Source: Physcomitrium patens (taxonomy: Eukaryota; Streptophyta; Bryopsida; Funariales; Funariaceae). From it: a stretch of DNA of 64,000 nucleotides. The stretch is taken from positions 9,472,533 to 9,536,532 of the forward strand of contig NC_037275.1 of NCBI RefSeq assembly GCF_000002425.4, read 5' to 3'. A model generated the notes under the pieces. That model saw only the letters and a program-made list of their open reading frames with translations, was not told the DNA's origin and searched no databases. Made by a program: the position numbers and the translations under genes. Shown in pieces: positions 27,126-39,299 of this stretch (the stretch's first letter is position 1; each line of letters starts with the position of its first letter).

Positions 27126-27830
27126 GTGTGATAACTGATTTAAGATTGTAACAATAATTGTCTATAGTGAAATATAATTTATTATATTAATTGAATACTA
27201 CAAATCACATTTTTTACAAACTTCTTTGTAAAACATTTCTTTTTTGTATCAAATGTAAATGATGACAATAAATTAATTTATAGATATTAAAGATTTATAT
27301 CTTTAAAATTTTACAATTAAAAATTAAACACTAATATTTTTTTAGTTTAATATAGCTTAATAGATATAAAGTTCAAAAGAATACTTTTTAGAATATTTTT
27401 AGAATAGCTAATTCAAAAAAATATTTAAAGTTTATGTTTAAAAAATTAATTATTAATTAGATGGTACATGTTATCTATTTAATTCTATTTTTGTATGTCT
27501 AGAACATTTCTTTTTATTATTTTGGTTAAAATAAGTAAATTCACAATACTATATTGTTATCATATTAAGTTGAAAAAACATACAATGTGATCTTATGAAT
27601 AAAATATTTGATTATTTTCAATGTAAATTTGATAAAAAAAAAAATCATCATAAATTAAATCTTAATTTCCAACTACTAAAAAATTAAAATAAAGTTAGAT
27701 TGTCAATAATTATAAGATATATTATAATGCAATTATGTGGATTTTCCAAAATACTGTAAATTTTAAAAATTGCTTTAGCTTTAAATTAGAAATAATAACA
27801 AAAAATGATATTGATGATAAAATATAGATA
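27126..27830. repeat. Direct duplication, copy 2
   Basis: The partner of 26088-26543 in the same orientation, with an extra AT-rich insert of about 250 bases near its start. An (AT)n tract lies just before it (27066-27094). Confidence 0.7.
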
Positions 27831-28357
27831 ATTATTAATGCTACATCCCCAATTGATATTGCTACACCTCATGTAACCTTCTTGTAGACAACTAGCTAAT
27901 AATATGCCTCTTTTTTTTTGCACATTTTTAACTTTTTTGCTTTAAGATAAGATGGTGATTGAAAGAGAGAGAATGAATATTTTATAAAAAAATAGGTCAC
28001 AAGTTATTTTTTTTTAAAACAAAATATTTTGCTCTAAAATTTTTAAATTTTTGAATTCTATTTTTAATTTTTTTAAAATTTACTATTTGGCTGCAAGAAA
28101 TATAAAAACTTCTTTTTCACTTTGTTATATTTTTGGGTCATTATTGGGATTAAAATACTGGATTGCCATACATGCCCTAGGCATAAAAGTGCACTTTTTG
28201 GTAAATTTAAGTTATGTGGAGGGCACATCGGCTGTAATAATATTACTTGGAGATGTTGCATTAATAATTCTCTAAAATATAATACAAATAATTCTTAATA
28301 TTAAAAGTTATATATAATAAAGATTCAAGACATTAAGTAAACTAACAACATTTTAAG

Positions 28358-28392
<35 letters not shown>

Positions 28393-28733
28393 TGCTGTAT
28401 AATAAATATCTTAATTTTGGTTTTAAAAAAATCATTTATTTATATTTTGATTAAATATTTAAAATTAAAATTTTAATATAATAACTATGCTAATTTTTTG
28501 TAATAGATGATACATTTTAGATAAAAATATGTAACATTTAAACAAATTTCATAGCAAAGATAAAGTCACTCAAATATATAAGTAAAATATTTAAGATTAT
28601 TATATATTACAAGGGATTTCTTTTGAAAATTCTAATATAATGTTTGAATTAGTGAAAGTACAAAATATTTAAAAAATCCTACTTGATACTTATAGTATTT
28701 ACTTCAAATAATTTGACTTTTTTATTTTTATAG

Positions 28734-28765
<32 letters not shown>

Positions 28766-30149
28766 AATTCTTCATATATTATATTTTATTCTATCCAAAT
28801 CTATACTACATAGGTATTCTAACTCCTATTACAATCTATATATATATAATGTTAAAAATACTAGTACAAAACACTAGTACAAAGGATCAAAAGATGAAAA
28901 ATAAAATAAAATAAAAATAAAATGAAGATATGAAATAAAAGAATATCAAAGATTAGTAATAAGATGGTGCTTGGATTGTTTTTATGCTAATATTGACATA
29001 TTTTAGAAATGCTTTGTTTTGCCTTCTTATTTATATTATACCAACCAAGTCTTGTAGAAGCTGTAAAGGGAGACTATAAAAATTAGAGAATTTGCTTAAA
29101 ATAAAAAAGACCTATTGTAGAGATTTTTAAAAGACTATATTTTTCATGGATTAAAAAGACTATAGGATGTTCTAGAAGGTTATAGCAAGTTCTGGAGATC
29201 TATAAAAAATAATAAATGCATTAGTGGATATTAGAAAGTTCTAAAAGATGTTTAAAGCTGCAACTTATATATCTATATCTATATATATATATATATGTGA
29301 TATCATTTCTTTATCTAACAGCAAGTACAACAAAAAGATTTAATATTATTATTTTTTATATTTTAAAGAATAAAAAATCAAGAAAACTCTTATATTTATA
29401 GTATTATTATAAAAATAGTTTTTTAAAAATAATTCTAATAAACCAATAATTTAATTATAATCTTTTGATAATAATAAAATCATTCCAATAAATTAATTTG
29501 ATATGGACATTTAAAATGTCTTTGGACAAATAAATGAAATTGACTATGAAATTTTATGCTACCAAGTGACAGGTATTATCTTTGAAATAACTCTTTTCTT
29601 TATTAAAGTATATTAAAATTGTAAAGTCAAAAATTTAAAATAGGTTTAGGGTTCAGGGTTATAAGTGCTGATCAGTGTCGGAACAGCGAGTTGATCATTG
29701 TGTTGAATAAAACTCCCATTTTACATCTAAGACAAACTTGTTTTCTTTGCATGAGTGAACCTTGCAAAGTTGGGGTCAACAATAGAAAAAGTTGCATCAT
29801 CATCCTCTCTCCTTTTAAAGCTTGCCCTCACTACTAAATTTAGCAACTAAATTTTCACACGTCTTTATCAAAATTTGCGGCCCATGTCTCTGGCATTGAA
29901 CAACCCTCTCGTAACACAAAACGAATTGAACACTGAAAACTGGGACCCCCATCCAAAAAGTAATGCAAGAAGCAGGATTTTAAATAGCAAACAACTTATG
30001 ATGAAATAGGCTTCCAACAAATAATCTATGGATGTTTTTTTCATTAACCGTTCTACACAAAAATGTCGCTTCCCATTCATACTGTACATCCATAGGACCC
30101 TCCACTAGACCTCACAACAAATTGTGAGGAAGACGAATTCCATCATCCC

Positions 30150-30720
30150 CCTTCAATGAACCCAAATTTACAAACTCTCATCCTCACACCTCCAGCTCGC
30201 TATATAGTATACCCAGCTGTGACCATCCAATGATAGCACTTTTTAATCGCATTCCTAATACCTCATATGTAGCTGTGTTGTCGCCTATCACCTCTATTCA
30301 ACCTCATGCTCAACAATGTGACCCCATTCACCAGAACCAGAACTGTGCCTCCAATACTCTACACAAATCAAATCTACTCGCAAACAAATACTTGGATTAT
30401 TCCACATGGACTGTTCTCAATTTTCCTCCATACACTGGAACTAGTGCATTATTTCAATGGTTACCCAACCTGCTATAATTCCTGCTAATTGATACCCAAA
30501 CCGCTTTATTCCTGCAATGGTTAGTGTGCAGTTCCCCCACAATGCTTCTGGTTTTAAAGATGGTACTCTGATATTGCACATATCCGAAAATCCCCACAAG
30601 CTTTGATCATGCTCCAGGTTGACATGCTGCTTCTCACAATAGTCCATTGGCATCGACACCGAGGTGCCAATGCTAGTAATCTTCTCATGCAAGCAAGACA
30701 AAAATCTCACTCCCTCTTTT
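30150..30720 (-). other. 3' flank of the MEX1 gene
   Basis: Moderate-GC sequence downstream of the MEX1 stop codon, probably 3' UTR and flank. A minus-strand ORF covers 30441-30758 but overlaps the last MEX1 exon in another frame and is not a separate gene. Confidence 0.45.
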
Positions 30721-33484
30721 TCAGACGTAGTATCGCCTTGATCCGGACACAAGCTCAAGGAGTGGGCTGATTATTGAGGAAAGTCCATACACTTGTCGGT
30801 CCTTATACAACATGCCAACTGCACACTACCAGCACAATCATTAGTTAAGGTATCACTTGTGCATTCAAATATCTTCCAAACATTCAAAACACGGAAACTC
30901 ACCAACCATGCAGTCTAAGCGGAACGAAAACATCAAAACCATGAGAAGAATGGGTGACCACCTATCCCGGAAACATAGCCCGTCGAAACTATCCAGAACA
31001 ATCCAGCACTCACGCAGTTATTGCTGCACAGCGGAAACAATTTAAAAGGTTACAACATGCAACGAGTGCACTTAGTTACTTGTGTACAGAATCATAGGCA
31101 ATCGGACCATCACAATCAAAACCTCCAAAACTACTCCACCAGCGCTCATTAATAAACGGCAAGCGGACGCTGGGACGCTGTGGAAACCTACATGTACATG
31201 CTGATCAGAATGCCCTCGCCGGCCATTGAGCATCCCCATGACGAACCTGTGAACCACATCAAGTCCCTGATGAACAGAGCACGAGGCAGTAACAAACCGT
31301 TCCCAATCATAGCCAGCAAAACAGTCTGAGATGAAAGTCCTTTGATGTTGGCTGGGTTCAAAAAATTGGTCCACTGCGCATAGACAATTGTATAATATCA
31401 GCGCAGAGCATTCTAAACATCAGGTGATTAGTTCACTTCACACTGCTCACAACCAACTCTTTCAACACATCAGAACTGACCCGTTCGTGTCCAAAATGGA
31501 AAAGAAATCAAGGTTTTACCATTTGTGCGACTGGTCCCCACATGAAGAGGAGGGTGGCCGTCCAAGCCGACGCACCACCCACATGTAATAGCATTCTCTC
31601 AGAAAGCTTTCCCAACCTAGCCTGCAAGGTTACAGCCGATGACGACTTAATCTTCATATATTACACACTTAAAGCCCGCATTTCCCCTATCTCGTGAAAC
31701 TCAACGTCTTCTCCATGGGTTTCCTATCACAAACTCATCACCAATGTTAACCGCTACAGCGCGAGTACTTGCCATTCCATCTCAGCATTTCAAGCATGTA
31801 CATTTTCGTTAAGAACACGGAAAATAGGAGTGAGAAGATTAACAGAAGGGACCTACCAGGATCACCAAGCACAGAATCCCACCTCCAAATACGATCGCAG
31901 GCAGCAACGAATGAGGTAGAAATGGCTCAAACGTCGACCACATCACCTGCACCCACCGAACTCTCAGCAATGCTGCAATTTACATGTACGAGCCAAGAAA
32001 ATGCTTCCACTCTCAAGCTGTGGAATTGCTGGTTCCATTCTCAATCCACAACAGTATCTGTCTTCTCCATCTCACATTTGCCCAATACAGGCACTTCGCA
32101 GAATGAGGAGGTGGTTCAGAATGGGTGGAAAACACCACAATGTGAACAAGCACCCCGACCATACCTGAGGAAGGACGGTCACACCACCGATCGTCACAGC
32201 TTCTTCCCACACTTGCCAGATGGACGGTCTCACAATTTTCTGGTAGTTCAATATATTCAAGATGTAACCCAGGACCACTGCTAGGGTTGTCACACCGAAA
32301 GCAGGGAGCGGCATTGCCCCGGCGATTGCCAGTTGCATCAGCACAATCAGGGTAGATCCCACGCCCACCCCTTGAACGATCATCGCCCCCCTCTCCCTCT
32401 TGCTCGCAAAATATGAAAGTAAGGACAAGTTTCCGAGTAACCCGGTCAGTTGTCCCTGTAAACAGCAACCTGGTCCCAGCCATTAAGCAACCTGATGACA
32501 GAAAAAAAAGTCCAGAAAAGAAAAAAAACAGAAAAAAAAGAAGAAGTATCCGACGATATATGCCCCACTTGCAATCAACCACCGAACAATTGAATTGTAA
32601 ACAAGACGACGCACCATCCACGGCACGGCGAAGAGAGCCGCGAACTCTCCTGCCAGCAGATTCTTTGTGTTGAGTATGATCTGAGGCAGCTGCAGGAACA
32701 AGAAAGCCAGAGTTGCACACTCCGCTGAGCGACCAGTCCACTTATCCCAACAACTGAAAACCACACCCTTCTCGTCAATTGGTTCGCTCCCAGAACCTAA
32801 CGCTACTTGGAACCCCCTGTTGCTAAATGTACCATACTCCGCCCTCTGACAACATCAGCGGCACAACATATAAGCATTTCGCATGAACCACCTAAAATCA
32901 AACGACTGTTGAAAACTTTCCAAGGAGCACAGGTTTAGAGAATCCACATGCTTCACTCCAACCAAATGACCTTTATTCCTATCGTCAATAAGATAATAAA
33001 CAATAGATTTAAAAAATGTGAAATTTTTTATGAGAAGATTTCGCCAACCAAGCGTCGAAAATTACGAGAGCCTCTCGCAACAACTCAACTTTTTGTTGCC
33101 GGATTACACTTATCACCCACCGCCCACTAAAATGCAGCCCTCTTCCGGAATTCACCCAGACCACAAACAATTCTAACACAATTGCAACCGTGTCGAATGC
33201 ATCCGTGTCAAACACACAATACGGCCAGTTTGAACCCTTATAGTTGTGCTTAGACATGACCCTCAACTACCGCTTAGACCCGCAAGATTGAGACACTGGC
33301 ACGCCTCGTGAATGCAAAAGGAACAAAAAATAATCATCGCCCTCGAGCCACAACTTTCCGTCACCAAGCGCCTAGAAATCATGCAAACTACCTCAAGATC
33401 CTTCACGTTGTTCACCATTGGCTGTGACTCGGGTGAAGAGGAACCAACCAACCCATGGGGCGCTGCAACGAAGGCCATGATCAC
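30721..33484 (-). CDS. Plastid maltose transporter MEX1/RCP1, eight exons
   Basis: Exons from high to low coordinates: 33392-33484, 32615-32845, 32165-32455, 31857-31946, 31520-31621, 31192-31373, 30962-31023 and 30721-30818. All introns are GT/AG and phases agree, giving 382 residues. MEX1 in the chloroplast inner envelope exports maltose made by starch breakdown at night. Family blocks are clear: FLFLQLPQIILNTKNLLAG and FAVPWM (exon 2), LTGLLGNLSLLSYFASKRE (exon 3), VWEEAVTIGGVTVLPQ (end of exon 3), MWSTFEPFLPHSLLP (exon 4), WTATLLFMWGPVAQM (exon 5), and FLNPANIKGLSS plus LPRALFIRDLMWF (exon 6). Several hydrophobic spans are visible. The N-terminal exon (31 residues) is the weakest part. 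It is short for a transit peptide, and a 100-N gap lies 135 bases upstream, so a 5' exon may be missing or the start may lie elsewhere. No lesion is seen in the membrane domain. Confidence 0.9.
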
Positions 33485-34400
33485 CCAAGTTGGCCGAAAA
33501 ATTCAGGAGAAACGCAGGACAGAATGGATCCAAACAAAACGGATACAATCACAGAACCGCAAGGCTTGTTTCAACTGCGTGTGCGGTACAATTCACGAGA
33601 GCCCAATCTCCTTCTCTCGNNNNNNNNNNNNNNNNNNNNNNNNNNNNNNNNNNNNNNNNNNNNNNNNNNNNNNNNNNNNNNNNNNNNNNNNNNNNNNNNN
33701 NNNNNNNNNNNNNNNNNNNGATCATAGGTCACATCATGATTCGAGCTATGAACATGCACGATTTGCAAATAAATCATACCATCGTGGACAAAGCTTCAAA
33801 AGTGGGCAGAAATTCCTCTGCCCCTCCTCGCTCGCGAACCGCACACCCAAGACCCACAAGGTCCTCGCAATGCTCCCCTTCACAAAATTTTGCATTCTCT
33901 GGCATCCGCCTCATGTATCAACCACCTAGGCTGGCAGCCTGTGACAATCTCACTCACTCACTCACTCACTCCCTCCCTCCTGACAACCTCCTCATCCCCC
34001 CTTCTCAAGGCACCAGAGACTTGCAATGAGATTCAGAGAAACTAAGTTCCGAGGGGAGAGGAGAAGGAAGCCAGTACAAGCCAGCACCAGCACCAGCACC
34101 AGCAAGCGGCGAGGGAATGATTGAAGAGCAGTGAAGGTGCAGCGGAGGGAGTGATCGTCTTGACATCGGAGCAACAGCAAGTGCAGCGGAAGCGCAGGCA
34201 ACGGCGATACTCTGGTGACGCCGCGGCGACGTATTGGCCAAGCCCCTTTGAGCCCCCGCCGCGTTTGCCGCTCCATTCAACCGCGCGTCGCGTGGTCTCG
34301 TGCAGCGGCGCGTCCCAGCACGCTCCTCTGGATGAAGCCAGATGAAGGGATGGATGAGCACCCACATTCGTTCTCTGACCATTTCCTTTTTGTCAATTGG
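33485..34400 (-). promoter_or_regulatory. Presumed promoter/leader of MEX1, containing an assembly gap
   Basis: GC-richer sequence upstream of the first MEX1 exon, with 100 N at 33620-33719. It has a (CTCA)n patch near 33950-33970 and a CAGCAC-type repeat near 34080-34105. Minus-strand frames at 34005-34382 encode Ser/Arg/Pro-rich peptides that could be chance products of GC-rich leader DNA or an unplaced transit-peptide exon. Confidence 0.4.
33620..33719. other. Assembly gap of 100 N
   Basis: Exactly 100 undetermined bases, the conventional placeholder for a gap of unknown size. ORFs reading through it are artefacts. Confidence 1.
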
Positions 34401-35524
34401 GGTCTTGATACTTGTTACTTTGAACCCTGAAACTTAGTGTCATTTCTATTTTTTGGTTTTTGTACTCTGGAAACGTTTCACAAACGGCCATGGTATAGTA
34501 CAGATTTTTAGTGGTCCATACATATCATAATATGTATATTAAATAAATGAAAATTAAAACACAATTATTGGTGCAAAGTTGTGAATGTTGATTTTATGTT
34601 GTCATCCTTGGTTACATAATTTTTTTCTGTTACAAATTTGTATGTATTTGTCTGTAAATTTATGAAATTCAACATGATGCAGAGTCACTCTTTTTGTGTA
34701 AATGATGGATGATTGATGAATTGTAAATTGATGAAATGATAAATTGATGAATTGTAGAATTTTAGTCAAAAGTTGAAACTATCCCTCAACACTTCTAAAG
34801 CCTTGTTTCTTGTTTTCTAATGAATTATTGTATCTTTCATCCAAAAAAAAGTCAATCATACTCTTTTTTTAATTATTGAATTTTATATAATATTATTTTT
34901 TCATATATCAAAATATGATTTGTAATATAAAAATCATCAAACTAAAATGTATTCAATAATAAATAATTTGTCAAAGCATTCTAGTAATTTTGGCTTAGAA
35001 GAACTTTTTAAGATATTTGAAATATAATAAAGAGATGTTTAGATCACCTAAAAATTAATAATTTCCATTACAATATCTAAATTCTTAACGTATTGAAATT
35101 AATAATAGTATCTATTATAATAATAAGATAAATAATCAAATAGTGACTATAAATTAATTTATAATATCTAAAAGCTAAAAGCTAAAAAATTTATATTTAT
35201 CTTCAATACTTACCAATATTTTTTTTAATAAAATCACACATAATTTTTTTTAGATTCCAATTTTTATTCTTAATTGGTATGTTTTTATAGTTTTATTTTT
35301 AGTTCATAGTTTAATTCAACTTTGATTTTTTTAAATTAAATTTAAAAATATTATAATATAGAATTTAAATATTTTAACAAAAATAGGATTTAAACATAAA
35401 GATATTATCAATAATTTATCAGAATAGTTATTTTTTACAAAATTAAAACATTAAATTTTTAAAACTGATTTTTTTAAAGATCATTTCTATGATTTGTAAT
35501 TTATTGATAAATTATTGATAATAT

Positions 35525-35567
<43 letters not shown>

Positions 35568-38500
35568 TACATATATTTAGAATAATTTTATTAATAAAAA
35601 TATTTAAAAAATTCATTGTATCATCACAATTTTATAATTGATAATTATTTATTTTTAAAATTTTTTAAATTTTTTTATTGATATAAATAATAATGTATCT
35701 AGTGTAAGTAACACAACTCTTGAAAAGTCTTTTGATAGTATCAGTGTTTCTAAACTATAAAAAATTAGAAAGAATAACTAAAATTAAATAAATAAAAATT
35801 TGATTCTGTATTTATTCTCTTATTTAATTATGATGACAAGCTAATGGTAGTAAGTAAATGGTTAATATATCGGATTTAGAAATGGATTTCTTGTTAAAAT
35901 TTGCTAATATGTGAGACTAAATATTCAGAAAGAAATTACAAGATTAATTTTCCTGCAACTTGGATTTATAATACTAATGAAATTTAAGCTTCAACTCATT
36001 ACATAATATGGTTATGAAGAAATGAAAAAAGAAAACTCTAAAGCTATATCATAAATGTGGTTTGATTTTGTACTTAGTTTATTTTAAATTTAGATTTTTT
36101 TAGACTTAGTGCATTTATTTTGATATTTTTTTATTATATAAAAGTTTAAATAAATATGAAAAATATTCAAATTTCTAAAAATTTAATCAAATGTTTTATA
36201 AGAATAAAATTTGGTTATAAATATATTTAATAAATATTTAAAATAATCATGTATAATAAGTTCATATTAAAAAATAAAAATAGAAATTTCTAAAAATTAT
36301 AACTAATATATTAACTTTGTTTGAAATTAAATTTAGAAATTTCTAAGATTTATATATTTTTAATTCAATATTCTATTGACCTTAATATGTGAGATTTTAT
36401 GTATTGAACTCTCAAAGATAATTTATGGATATAATGAAAGATATCTTTGGTATTAATACTACTCATCAAATAAAAAAAATAAAAGAATAAAAAAACGTTT
36501 TAGCATATTCTCTATTAACTAAAAATTATTCTTCAAAAAATAAATTAATTCTTTAGAATGTATTTTGAACTTTATCTTTCAAATTTCCAATAATTTTTTT
36601 CAATCTAAATTTTGTGAAATAAATTCTAGCTTCCCTTTCTACATCCTTTTTATTCAAAATGTTAGTTTCTTCGGACCAATAATGTATATAATAAAAAAAG
36701 AGGACTTAAACATGCATTAGCATATAAATAAAAAAGAGAATGCTAATGCATACAATAATCTGCTCTTGACCTGTAGTAATGATTTCATAGAAATTTATAT
36801 CCAGAAATTCATTTTTATTTATCTGATATAAAAATACAATTTAGTATCTTCTACAAATTAGAAATTGATAACTTTGTTTAAAGTAATTATATTTTCTTAA
36901 GTGGCATATGTTACTATTTTTAACTTGTGTAAAAACAGTCCAATATGCATCTGTTACTTAGGAAACTTTTGAAAACATTTGTATTTATGTATAAACATAG
37001 ATTTTTTGATTTTCATTTAAATAAATATAAAAAATAAACATTTTAAAATATTGACCCAGGAATTTAATGCTATTTCTTTTACATAGCCATAAGACATAAT
37101 ATTGATTGTTCCATCAATCTTGCCAAGTTACAAAATAATCAAGAGATCAATTTCTGGAAATAAGGAGAGAAATTGGCAAAGGCATCACAAAATACACATC
37201 TCAATACAGATTTTCCACAACATTCTTGATTATTTCTTTTGAAAGATTATCCATTCAGTTTTTACCCATCAAGTTGTATCCAGATAGAAGCAACTTAAGT
37301 TTTGAATGGTTCTATAGAGAATCAAACTTTTTGGGTGTAATTCAAACAAAATTCAAACAAAACTCAAACAAAAGATTCCAATGAATGAATATTCTTGTCC
37401 GACAGTAGTTGAAGAAAAGAAATGCAGATAATGCAATTTCTATGTGGGGGGGGGGGACCCATAAACTTTGCATAACATCTCATGCAATGGCATGCAACAT
37501 TGTGAGAGTGTTGTTAATGTTGAGAGAGAGCTGAGCTTCACGCATTAGAAATGCTCTGGTACCCTTTTTTCAAGCTTTATTGTGGTCCTCACACACAAAT
37601 TGAGGCACTTCCATCACCAAAGAAACACTCACCCCCCCCCCCCCCCACACACATATTGGCCCCTCTCTCTCTTCTTTTCTTTTTCTTTATTTTTTATTTT
37701 ATTTTATTTTATTTTTAATAGTTTAGAAATTATTGATTTTATAGAGACATGTGTACACTTTGTAGTATTGGAGGAGATTTTATAGAAACTTACTACTTAA
37801 GTTGTGGTAGGGAATCTTCAAGAGAATATGCATGATTGTTGGTCATGTATGTTTCATTACTCTTCATGGAATTGTAGCTGATTACAAATCTAGCTTCATA
37901 GTTTTCAACTGGTTGTAGGTTTAAGTTTGTCTTAAGCCATACATTGTCATAAGCCGTAGGTTTAAGTTTGTCATAGTTCACCAAACTTTTTTTTTATAAT
38001 GAAAGATGAGCTTGAATCTTTCGATGTTTGTATCCATAAGATGGTAAAAAAATTATACATATTTCATGAGAGAGACAGCACTTTACAACCAATCTTATAC
38101 CAAAGTTGTAAATAGTTTTAGATCAAAGTCTGATTCATGTCAATTCAGATAGTATTTCATTAGTTGGAAGAAATCTCCTGTGTACTTATTTTAATCCATT
38201 TTTTTAATGATAAAACCTAATATTTACAACCATTACTCAGTATATATTAATGGTTGTAAATACTAATATATACTGAGTATTATATATCAGGTTTTACATT
38301 GGGTAATGGTTGTAAACCTATTTTGACATAATAATGCTGTTGTCCTGCATATATTTTAGTTTAAAAATATTCTAAATGTTTGAATGTGGAAGAAATTTTC
38401 TATTGCATACACTTATCTTATAAAAAAAATTATAAGGTGCTTAAAAACACCTTATAAAATAACCTCAACCTTCTCAAATATCCTAAATCCAAGAAACCCT

Positions 38501-39168
38501 ATACCCTATATTCTATATCCTAACAATCCTACAATCTTAACTCTTTTAAACTCCAAAATAATATCAACCCTTAGATTTTAAAACCTAAAATCTTATTAAA
38601 TTCTAAATTCCTAAAGAAATCTTAAGAAATCCTAAGCATTCTTTAAATTCTAATTAATAAACTATGATAAAGAACAATTTTTATTTGGGCCATTGAATTA
38701 AATTTATTTTTTGCAAAATATTGTCTCTTTAAATTAGGTATGGTTTTACTAAAATTAAAATAAGATCTAATAACTACATTCCATGCCAACTATTTGGAGG
38801 AAGGCAAAGATGATAAATACAGGCACTGCGAGCGAGAGAGAGAGAGAGAGAGAGTTGTGTAAAACGACTTGCAGGCGTGAAAGTTTTCATTCAAGTGAGG
38901 TGTCTTGTGACAAAGTCACTGAATGTTTCATGAGACTGGATCCTGAGCATTAACTCAAAGTGAAGCATTGATTCAACCACGCTTTTATTCAATTAATAGT
39001 TACATAAACTTTACGTCACATATTATTCTGCTTCTACTGCATAAACAGATTACGTTGTTATAAAATGACTTGTCTCTCTATTCGAATAGAGGAGAAGTGT
39101 CTTATTGCAAGGGTGCGATCAGTTACTGATCTCCCATTTTGTTCGTAGACTGGAAGTGTGTGAAGAGC
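34400..39168. other. AT-rich spacer with hairpin and homopolymer tracts
   Basis: No recognisable gene. It contains an (AT)n tract at 35528-35565, an 11-G run at 37446-37456, a 15-C run at 37632-37646, a hairpin at 38211-38297 and a (GA)n tract at about 38829-38855. GC content rises again after about 38850. Confidence 0.6.
38211..38297. repeat. Inverted repeat / MITE-like hairpin
   Basis: A perfect 16-bp inverted repeat, TACTCAGTATATATTA at 38234-38249 and its complement at 38264-38279, encloses a 14-base loop. Outer arms are also partly complementary (TAAAACCT near 38211 and AGGTTTTA near 38290). The size and structure resemble a very short MITE remnant. Confidence 0.6.
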
Positions 39169-39299
39169 TCAATCTAACTTGGCCTGACTATCCATCCTCT
39201 TAATCTTTTTAAGTACCTTCTGCGCATCGAACTCGGGTTCATAACCCGTCACAGTGATATAGTTATTCCGAGTTGAATGCTTTTCCACGCTGTGAACAC
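39169..39299 (-). pseudogene. C-terminal half of a heavy-metal-associated (HMA) domain, orphan exon
   Basis: A 43-codon minus-strand frame starts after a TTTTCTTGTAG acceptor and ends at TGA (39169-39171). Starting in phase 1 it reads GVHSVEKHSTRNNYITVTG, then a segment ending VLKKIKRMDSQAKLD. This matches the second half of the HMA fold in plant HIPP-type metallochaperones, where an intron commonly falls at the same Gly-Val. The metal-binding CxxC half should lie upstream (39300-42000) but was not found. Either it is on a diverged exon I failed to see, or this is a gene fragment. Its status as a live gene is unproven. Confidence 0.4.

Larger units (their letters stand above)
25900..30150. 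other. AT-rich spacer with a diverged duplication
   Basis: No recognisable gene. (AT)n tracts lie at about 27066-27094, 28362-28389, 28734-28761 and 29277-29296. A C-rich low-complexity patch lies at about 26600-26695. A 74-codon ORF at 28051-28275 (+) is of slightly better composition than its surroundings but matches nothing I recognise. A direct duplication is described separately. Confidence 0.6.

Noticed and set aside
29640-29665. Telomere-like TTTAGGG motif
   Set aside because: Only one exact unit plus one near unit, not an interstitial telomeric array.
30441-30758. 105-codon minus-strand ORF as a separate gene or degenerate MEX1 end
   Set aside because: I first read it as decayed MEX1. 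Proper splicing at 30818 gives an intact MEX1 C-terminus in another frame ending at 30721.
30721-33484. MPDU1 (PQ-loop) identity for the minus-strand membrane protein
   Set aside because: Some leucine/proline/glutamine blocks look similar, but the full set of blocks in all exons matches MEX1 and not MPDU1.
33312-34029. ORFs of 179-205 codons spanning the gap
   Set aside because: They read through 100 N and oppose the MEX1 gene, so they are artefacts of the placeholder.
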